Assembly (NCBI GenBank): GCA_913046025.1 | Contig: CAJWRP010000032.1 | Span: 1-11,426, forward strand | Length of the DNA stretch: 11,426 bases | Direction of reading: 5' to 3' | From: an uncultured Chloroflexota bacterium | GTDB taxonomy: Bacteria > Chloroflexota > Dehalococcoidia > SAR202 > UBA11138 | In this document: positions 6,517-11,426 of the stretch, piece after piece | Layout: the number at the start of each line of letters is the position of its first letter | Position numbering within the stretch: position 1 is the first letter of the stretch | Made by a program: the position numbers and the translations under genes | Notes under the pieces: generated by a model | The model's database searches: none | Told to the model about the DNA's origin: nothing | What the model saw: only the letters and a program-made list of their open reading frames with translations

Positions 6517-6553
6517 TAGGGCAGTTCGATTAGTTGAACTGCGACTAGGGCAG
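6517..6553. repeat. Inverted repeat with overlapping direct repeats in the FKBP leader
   Basis: GCAGTTC (6521-6527) and GAACTGC (6536-6542) form a 7-bp stem with an 8-base loop. TAGGGCAG occurs at 6517-6524, overlapping the left arm, and at 6546-6553, just right of the right arm. No T-run follows on either strand. It could be an operator or a leader hairpin; no regulator can be named. Confidence 0.55.
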
Positions 6554-6591
6554 GGAGCAACCGATATTCATCTTGAATTTGACGCCAGGAT

Positions 6592-6619
6592 ATTATACCC
6601 CGGCCCAGGCAACTGTTAC
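6592..6619 (-). promoter_or_regulatory. Possible promoter for the FKBP gene
   Basis: On the minus strand GTAACA (6614-6619), a 16-base spacer and TATAAT (6592-6597). The -35 overlaps the stop codon of the upstream aldolase. The transcript would have a leader of about 105 bases that carries the inverted repeat at 6521-6542. Confidence 0.4.
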
Positions 6620-7374
6620 CTCTTTACGGAACCAAGGAAGTCGGAGCTAGCGCTTCCCAGAAGCGTGGTCAGATGAGTGTACAAGTACTGAACGCCTTGA
6701 CTAAGGTAACCGTTGGTGGCCTGCGCATTGCCGGCTGATCCAGGAGCCTTATCCGCCGCGACGATCTTGGCGAATGCATCGTCCATTGCCTGCTTTACTA
6801 CCGGCTCACCAGACTTGCCTGGGTAGCCCATCGACTGAGATAGGTCTGAGGGGCCGACGAAGAATACGTCCACGCCTTCTACTTTCAAAATCTCATCTAT
6901 GTTGCGCAAAGCTTCTTGCTCTTCCAGTTGTACGCACACCAGCGTGTCGGCGTTTGCCTGCACTACGTACTCCGACATAGGCAGACCGAAGCCGTAATTG
7001 GCTGGCCTACTGCCCGCTGCCAGACCGCGTTCGCCCTGGGGATAGTATTTGACAGCCTCCACAGCTCTCTTGGCATCATCCGCCGTGTTAACGTGGGGCA
7101 CCTGCACGCCCATTGCTCCACGGTCCATTACCCTCAGAATAGCCTCCGCAGAGTTAGTCCAAGGCCTTGCTATAGGGGTAATACCGTTTAGTTCCGCAGC
7201 CATTGCCATGGTCTCTATGCTCTCAGGCGAGACAGATCCATGCTCGCAGTCGATCATTACCCAGTCAAAACCCAGCTTGCCCACCATTTCCACGATCTGA
7301 GGCGATGGGAACATTACTGACACTCCGAACGCGGGCTCTCCGGCCTTCAGCTTCTCCTTCAATCTATTCGTCAT
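6616..7374 (-). CDS. HpcH/HpaI-family aldolase
   Basis: This family of class II, metal-dependent aldolases cleaves or forms 2-keto acids using pyruvate as one partner, for example 4-hydroxy-2-oxoheptanedioate or 2-keto-3-deoxy sugar acids. The substrate here is not predictable. The 252-residue TIM-barrel protein has DWVMIDCEHG (37-46) with His45, PIARP with Arg70, GAMGVQVPHVNTADDA (86-101), YYPQGERGL (110-118), VCVQLEEQEALRNIDEI with the metal Glu (151 or 152), and FFVGPSDLSQSMG with the metal Asp177. ATG 7372-7374 gives the family-like start MTNRLKEKLKAGEPAFGV, with GAGGG about 6 bases upstream. A longer frame to 7518 adds 48 residues unlike the family and contains the candidate promoter, so it was not used. 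The gene is divergent from rny. Confidence 0.92.
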   Translation of the reverse strand: MTNRLKEKLKAGEPAFGVSVMFPSPQIVEMVGKLGFDWVMIDCEHGSVSPESIETMAMAAELNGITPIARPWTNSAEAILRVMDRGAMGVQVPHVNTADDAKRAVEAVKYYPQGERGLAAGSRPANYGFGLPMSEYVVQANADTLVCVQLEEQEALRNIDEILKVEGVDVFFVGPSDLSQSMGYPGKSGEPVVKQAMDDAFAKIVAADKAPGSAGNAQATNGYLSQGVQYLYTHLTTLLGSASSDFLGSVKR

Positions 7375-7447
7375 AGGTGACCCTCTCTTCGCATCTTCAA
7401 ATAGAATCCGATATTGTTTCATGCAAACTCTATGGATCGCGAAGGCA

Positions 7448-7476
7448 AATGTATCCATGACAGCGTTATCCGTCAA
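7448..7476 (-). promoter_or_regulatory. Candidate promoter for the aldolase gene
   Basis: On the minus strand TTGACG (7471-7476), a 17-base spacer and TACATT (7448-7453). The leader would be about 66 bases. It lies inside the open frame upstream of ATG 7374, which supports that internal start. Confidence 0.55.
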
Positions 7477-7573
7477 GCGAGAGGCGCAATCCTTCGACTT
7501 GATGTCACAAGAGTACAAAATATCGTAGCCGAGGTGATTGACTAAACAGGGTAGTTCGTTGTAGCCGCCTGCC

Positions 7574-7602
7574 TTGACACTGTTTGGCGTCGCCGATACT
7601 AT
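7574..7602 (+). promoter_or_regulatory. Strong candidate promoter for rny
   Basis: Perfect TTGACA (7574-7579), a 17-base spacer and TACTAT (7597-7602). The start would be near 7609, giving a leader of about 55 bases. A small hairpin in the leader, CCTAG-TTTAT-CTAGG (7618-7632), sits between the start and the ribosome site. Confidence 0.75.
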
Positions 7603-7648
7603 GAAATGATCGGATGTCCTAGTTTATCTAGGGTACGAAAAATTAAAT

Positions 7649-7654
7649 AGGAGG
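7649..7654 (+). promoter_or_regulatory. Ribosome binding site that fixes the rny start
   Basis: AGGAGG is a full consensus site. It directly abuts the GTG at 7655, leaving no spacing, but lies 9 bases before the in-frame GTG at 7664, so 7664 is preferred as the start. Confidence 0.75.
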
Positions 7655-7663
7655 GTGAGAATC

Positions 7664-9190
7664 GTGGAATTCATAATAGCGATACTCGCCGTCCTGAGCG
7701 GCCTAGTTTTAGGGGCCATCGGCGCCATTGTCGGCAAACGAATGGCCAGCAGCAGGCGCTACGCAGCAGCAAAGTCGGAAGCAGAGCAGGTTCTGGATGA
7801 CGCCAACGAACAGAGGCGCGCCATCGTAATCGAAGCTAAAGAAGATGCCATTAAAGTACGTGGCGAGGCAGAGTCAGAGCTTCGGGATCGACGCTCAGAA
7901 CTCCAGCGAACGGAAAATCGTGTCTCCAATAGAGAAGAGAACGTGGAGCGACGTGCCTCTAACCTGGACCGCCGCGAACGAACTCTTGGAACCAAGGAAA
8001 AGGAAGCAGAGGAGATAGAAGAATCGCTGGAAGAGCTTCGCCAACAGGAGCTACGGCAGTTGGAGGAGGTAGCTAATCTCCCCATGTCTGAAGCCCAAGA
8101 ACTCATCATGCGACGAGCGGAGGAGGACATCAAGCATGAGCTTGCTGTCCAGTACCGTGATATCGAAGAACATGCTAAGGCGGAGGCCAATGATAAGGCC
8201 CGAAGTATCCTAGCCCTGGCAATACACCGACTAGCTGCAGATGTCGTATCCGATGTGACTACCACATCGGTGCCCCTTCCTAATGACGACATGAAAGGTC
8301 GTCTCATTGGCCGTGAAGGACGGAACATAAGAGCAATAGAAAAGCATACGGGTGTAGACCTGATCATAGACGACACCCCCGAAGCGGTGACGCTATCTTG
8401 CTTTGACCCGATTCGTAGGGAAGTAGCGAGACTAGCCGTCAGCACACTGGTAGCAGATGGAAGAATCCATCCTGCACGAATCGAAGAGATGGTGGCCAAG
8501 GCCGAGAAGGAGGTCGAGGACAGCGTGTGGAAGAGCGGCGAGACTGCCGTGTTCGACGTAGGTATCCGAGGTCTTAATCCGGATATCGTGCGACTGCTTG
8601 GACGCCTCAAATATCGGTACAGCTATGGCGAAAACGTGCTACAACACAGCATAGAGGTTGCCCACCTGGCAGGTATGATCGCCTCCGAAATTGGCGCCGA
8701 TGTCAAAATAGCCAAGGCCGGTGGCTTGTTGCACGATCTAGGCAAGGCGCTAACCCACGAAGTCGAAGGCCCCCATGCGGAGATCGGCGCTGACATAGCC
8801 GAACGACACAACGTCACCAAGGCGATAGTAACGTGCATTGGTGAGCACCACAACGACTTCATGAGCAGCACAGAGGCTTTTATTGTGGCAGCCGCAGACG
8901 CTATTAGCGCCGCAAGGCCGGGTTCCCGCAAAGACACCGTGGAGAACTACATCAAACGGCTAGAGGCATTGGAAGAGGTCGGACGTGCGTTCGACGGCGT
9001 GGAAAAGTGCTTTGCCATACAAGCGGGGCGCGAGGTACGCATAATGGTACAGCCACAGGCCGTGGACGACGCCACAGCTTCCAAGATGGCTCGAGATGTG
9101 GTCAAGAAGATCGAGGAAACTCTGGTATATCCAGGGCAGATCAAGGTAACGGTTATTCGAGAGAGCAGGTCTGTCGAGTACGCCCGTTAG
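7664..9190 (+). CDS. rny: Ribonuclease Y
   Basis: RNase Y is a membrane-anchored endoribonuclease that starts mRNA decay. The 508-residue product has the full family order: one N-terminal membrane helix (residues ~3-24) and a long Glu/Arg-rich coiled coil (~30-175). A KH RNA-binding domain follows (MKGRLIGREGRNIRAIEKHTGVDLIIDD, from 210), then an HD domain with QHS (328), GGLLHDLGKA (353-362), EGPHAEIGA (368-376), EHHND and AADAISAARPGSR. The C-terminus (IRESRSVEYAR) is close to the usual RETRAVEYAK. No catalytic residue is missing. The GTG start at 7664 was chosen from ribosome-site spacing. A strong hairpin lies 15 bases after the stop, followed by ymdB, the same order as in Bacillus. Confidence 0.97.
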   Translation: MEFIIAILAVLSGLVLGAIGAIVGKRMASSRRYAAAKSEAEQVLDDANEQRRAIVIEAKEDAIKVRGEAESELRDRRSELQRTENRVSNREENVERRASNLDRRERTLGTKEKEAEEIEESLEELRQQELRQLEEVANLPMSEAQELIMRRAEEDIKHELAVQYRDIEEHAKAEANDKARSILALAIHRLAADVVSDVTTTSVPLPNDDMKGRLIGREGRNIRAIEKHTGVDLIIDDTPEAVTLSCFDPIRREVARLAVSTLVADGRIHPARIEEMVAKAEKEVEDSVWKSGETAVFDVGIRGLNPDIVRLLGRLKYRYSYGENVLQHSIEVAHLAGMIASEIGADVKIAKAGGLLHDLGKALTHEVEGPHAEIGADIAERHNVTKAIVTCIGEHHNDFMSSTEAFIVAAADAISAARPGSRKDTVENYIKRLEALEEVGRAFDGVEKCFAIQAGREVRIMVQPQAVDDATASKMARDVVKKIEETLVYPGQIKVTVIRESRSVEYAR

Positions 9191-9204
9191 TTGTAGTGAA
9201 TTTT

Positions 9205-9247
9205 GAAAGGCCGTCGAGACATGCGGTGCAGTTCTCGACGGCCTTTC
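9205..9247 (+). terminator. Strong hairpin after rny, probable terminator or attenuator
   Basis: GAAAGGCCGTCGAGA (9205-9219) and TCTCGACGGCCTTTC (9233-9247) pair perfectly over 15 bp around a 13-base loop. The T-run is short (CCTTTCTGCG, mostly within the stem), so termination may be partial. No clear promoter was seen before ymdB, which suggests read-through supplies the downstream genes. Confidence 0.75.
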
Positions 9248-9298
9248 TGCGTGCCGGTCACAACCTTTCCGGCTCAGGAATATGAATAGGACACACCC

Positions 9299-10069
9299 GT
9301 GCGGATACTAATGATTGGCGACGTCGTTGGTCGCCTGGGACGTAAGGCGGTCAAGACCATCCTCCCCGATCTGCGGGATGAGTTAGGCCTGGACCTGGTT
9401 GTCGCCAACGGTGAGAATGCCGCAGGGGGCTTCGGTCTCAACCTGCGAACCGCTGAGGAACTGTTCGCCAGCGGTGTGGACGGCATCACGTCCGGTAACC
9501 ATATCTGGGACCAGAAGGAGATCATTCCCCACCTGGATTCCGACCTAAAGATCGCCCGTCCGCTCAACTACCCGCCGGACACGCCGGGCAGGGGGTACAT
9601 ACAGTTCGGGGACGTACTAATCGTTAATCTAATCGGAAGGGTATTCGTGGGGAATTTCGACTGCCCATTTAGGGCGATGGATGCTTTACTAGAAGAGATG
9701 TCTAGCCAGCACAAAACGGTCATTGTGGACCTGCACGCCGAAGCAACCTCCGAAAAAGAAGCCATGGGTTGGTACCTGGACGGACGAGTTAGTGCTCTGG
9801 TGGGAACTCACACCCACGTGCCAACTGCAGATACCAAGATATTGCCCAATGGAACGGCATTTGTCAGCGACCTAGGAATGGTGGGACCTCTACACTCGAT
9901 CATAGGAGCAGAGCCTGAAGACGTACTTACCAGATTTCTTCACCAGACCCCAAAACGCCTTCGAATAGTCACAAAAGGGCCCATCAGGTTTAACAGCGTC
10001 CTGATCGAGATTGACGAATCCACAGGTCAGGCCACAAGTATATCGCGAGTCGACAGGGAGTTTAACTAA
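9299..10069 (+). CDS. ymdB: YmdB-family metallophosphoesterase (2',3'-cyclic-nucleotide phosphodiesterase type)
   Basis: YmdB-type enzymes (TIGR00282 family) hydrolyse cyclic nucleotides and, in Bacillus, influence RNase Y-dependent decay and the switch between motility and biofilm. The 256-residue cytosolic protein carries every expected metal ligand: GDVVG with Asp8, NGENAAGG with Glu39/Asn40, TSGNHIWD with Asn67 and catalytic His68, VDLHAEATSEK with His146, and GTHTHVPTAD with His171/His173. Length is close to the usual ~265. The GTG start (9299) follows TAGGA by about 7 bases; an upstream ATG at 9282 is out of frame. It lies 108 bases after rny and 5 bases before the PHP gene. Confidence 0.95.
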   Translation: MRILMIGDVVGRLGRKAVKTILPDLRDELGLDLVVANGENAAGGFGLNLRTAEELFASGVDGITSGNHIWDQKEIIPHLDSDLKIARPLNYPPDTPGRGYIQFGDVLIVNLIGRVFVGNFDCPFRAMDALLEEMSSQHKTVIVDLHAEATSEKEAMGWYLDGRVSALVGTHTHVPTADTKILPNGTAFVSDLGMVGPLHSIIGAEPEDVLTRFLHQTPKRLRIVTKGPIRFNSVLIEIDESTGQATSISRVDREFN

Positions 10070-10074
10070 AATCT

Positions 10075-10938
10075 ATGCCAGAAATTCAAGCTGACCTACA
10101 TCTACACACAACCTTCTCAGACGGCACCATGACGCCAGCGGAGGTTGTACGCCTATGTGTTGAGAGGGGATTGAAAGTGATCTCAGTCAGCGATCACGAC
10201 ACAACTAACGGCCTGCCCGAGACCTTTGAAGTGGCTAAATCCTTCCCCGATCTAACCGTCATACCAGGTATTGAGCTCAGCACCGATGTCCCTGGTGGCG
10301 AGATTCACGTTCTAGGCTACTTTGTGGACCATAATGACATGGAACTCCAGAAGGTGCTACAAACCTTCCGTGACAGCCGTGAGGGCCGCGGAGAGGGCAT
10401 GGTAAAGAAGCTTAGAGAGATGAATATCGACATCACCTGGGAAAGAGTGAAGGAGATAGCTGGCGAAGCATCGATTGGTCGTCCACATATAGCTTCGGCG
10501 CTGGTTGAAGCCGGCTATGTTGAATACCCCAAGGACGCGTTCGACAAGTATATCGGGCGGGAAGGGCCAGCATACGTCGAGCGGATGAAGCTCACGCCAG
10601 AAGACGCCATCAAGCTGCTGCTAGACCACGGTGCGGTGCCTGTAATGGCCCATCCTACATACTCTGCCTCCAAGTCAGACCGTGACGGAGTGGAATCCCT
10701 GACAGAGATTCTGGCTGACCTCAAGGCCGCTGGCCTGATTGGTATGGAGGTGTACTACGGTGACTACACCCCTGAGCAGGTCAGCTACTTGAAGGAACTC
10801 TCTGAAAAATTCGACCTTATTCCTTGCGGCGGCAGCGACTACCACGCCTCGGGCAACCCCGATGAGCCAGAGCCTGGCATGGCAGGTCCTCCACTCTCCA
10901 CAATAGAGGCGCTAAGAGCAGTCAAGGCGCGCATGTAG
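10075..10938 (+). CDS. PHP-domain phosphoesterase, RNase AM/TrpH-like (COG0613)
   Basis: Members of this group act as 5'-3' exonucleases or 3',5'-nucleotide (pAp-type) phosphatases with a trinuclear metal site; Escherichia coli RNase AM (TrpH/YciV) trims rRNA 5' ends. The 287-residue protein has the PHP motifs in order: DLHLHTTFSDG (7-17), SVSDHDTTNGL (37-47), PGIELST (64-70), IHVLGYFVD (77-85), GRPHIASALVEAGYV (135-149, the inserted helical part), VPVMAHP (188-194), GMEVYYGDYTPEQ (223-235) and CGGSDYHA (251-258). No signal peptide is seen. ATG 10075 is only 5 bases after the ymdB stop, with AGGGAG 14 bases upstream, so co-transcription and coupling with ymdB are likely. Whether it acts on rRNA ends, small nucleotides, or both cannot be decided from sequence. 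Confidence 0.9.
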   Translation: MPEIQADLHLHTTFSDGTMTPAEVVRLCVERGLKVISVSDHDTTNGLPETFEVAKSFPDLTVIPGIELSTDVPGGEIHVLGYFVDHNDMELQKVLQTFRDSREGRGEGMVKKLREMNIDITWERVKEIAGEASIGRPHIASALVEAGYVEYPKDAFDKYIGREGPAYVERMKLTPEDAIKLLLDHGAVPVMAHPTYSASKSDRDGVESLTEILADLKAAGLIGMEVYYGDYTPEQVSYLKELSEKFDLIPCGGSDYHASGNPDEPEPGMAGPPLSTIEALRAVKARM

Positions 10939-11065
10939 GTGTGGCCTCCCAAAGTCGATAAGCTAAAACCAAGTTGGATTGGCGGCTACACAGGATCCTT
11001 CCAATCGGCACTCTCTTTAGCTATTCTTAGCCAATGATTAGCTCAGGTTTGGCGGGCACATACCA

Positions 11066-11426
11066 TTGACCGGCATTGGCTTCATCTTGGCAGCATACCT
11101 GTGGGGAGGCATTCCCGCATCCTACTTTGTCGCTCGATACAAGCTCGGCATCGATATCCGAAACTATGGCTCCGGCAACGTGGGCGCATCCAACGCACTG
11201 TTCCAAATTGGCAAGGTAACGGGAATTCTCATCGGCACGTTTGACTGCGTTGGCAAGGGCATTCTGCCTGTGTTGCTAGCCAAGTGGCTGGATCAGAGCC
11301 TGGCCATTCAGGTAGCGATCGGTTTGGCCGCCATCGCAGGTCATAACTGGTCGCCCTACCTTAAATTGACGGGGGGTAGGGGAGTTGCCACAGCCATAGG
11401 TCTACTTGTAGTCTTCGGGCTATGGC
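11066..11426 (+). CDS. plsY: Glycerol-3-phosphate acyltransferase PlsY, N-terminal part (cut by window end)
   Basis: PlsY is a membrane enzyme that moves an acyl group from acyl-phosphate to glycerol-3-phosphate, the first step of phospholipid synthesis. About 120 codons are visible. The frame opens with a hydrophobic helix (LTGIGFILAAYLWGGIPASYFVARY), with GGIP where GSIP is usual. The active-site loop YGSGNVGASNA follows, then FDCVGKG before the second helix, then AGHNWSPYLKLTGGRGVATAIG. In the last motif Arg replaces the more common Lys of GGKGVAT. A TAG lies 27 bases upstream in frame, and TTG 11066 is the only good start codon at the expected N-terminus; a weak GGCGGG precedes it. The 127 bases after the PHP gene show only weak inverted repeats and no clear promoter, so it may be read from upstream. 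Confidence 0.92.
   Translation, partial: MTGIGFILAAYLWGGIPASYFVARYKLGIDIRNYGSGNVGASNALFQIGKVTGILIGTFDCVGKGILPVLLAKWLDQSLAIQVAIGLAAIAGHNWSPYLKLTGGRGVATAIGLLVVFGLW

Noticed and set aside
7375..7518. 48-residue N-terminal extension of the aldolase
   Set aside because: The family start and a GAGGG ribosome site are at 7374, and a good promoter lies within the extension.
7759..8610. 283-residue open frame on the minus strand opposite rny
   Set aside because: Ser/Arg-rich low-complexity product typical of the antisense of a Glu/Arg-rich coiled-coil gene; no family motif.

Overview
The window looks like ordinary chromosome from a bacterium of moderate G+C content, most likely a member of the Chloroflexota (Dehalococcoidia/SAR202-like). 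That assignment is an inference. It rests on the Thr-Pro-Val-Pro-Pro stalk repeats at the left edge, on the mixture of housekeeping genes, and on the style of a decayed cyclic-nucleotide-binding fragment. No rRNA, tRNA, CRISPR array, insertion sequence or phage gene was found.

Layout: (1) 1-369, the 3' end of a Pro/Thr-rich surface protein with a C-terminal membrane anchor. A near-perfect bidirectional terminator (419-459) separates it from a convergent metallo-beta-lactamase-fold gene (485-1174, minus). (2) 1175-3958, a divergent control region, then the heat-shock repressor hrcA and the signal-recognition-particle GTPase ffh, each with its own candidate promoter. (3) 3959-4595, a 637-base stretch with no intact gene. 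It holds an unusual pair of interleaved inverted repeats and, on the minus strand, the decayed C-terminus of what looks like a Crp-type cyclic-nucleotide-binding protein. (4) 4596-5474, metF. (5) 5567-6044, a disrupted small membrane-protein gene. Its reading frame breaks at a CTT-TGA site, and its restored frame ends exactly against the stop of the next, convergent gene. (6) 6045-7374 (minus), a SlyD-like FKBP prolyl isomerase and an HpcH/HpaI-type aldolase. (7) 7664-10938 (plus), RNase Y (rny), a YmdB-type phosphodiesterase and a PHP-domain phosphoesterase related to RNase AM/TrpH. (8) 11066-11426, the start of plsY, cut by the window edge.

The clearest functional grouping is rny-ymdB-PHP: a membrane-anchored endoribonuclease, a cyclic-nucleotide phosphodiesterase known to affect RNase Y-dependent decay in Bacillus, and a possible 5'-3' exonuclease. 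This suggests an RNA processing and decay module. hrcA, ffh, the FKBP isomerase and plsY are scattered protein-homeostasis and membrane functions. metF serves one-carbon metabolism.

I did not find a convincing new multi-gene system. The points most worth a second look are the CTT-TGA frame break, the interleaved inverted repeats after ffh, the altered metal site of the metallo-beta-lactamase-fold protein, and the strong hairpin between rny and ymdB.
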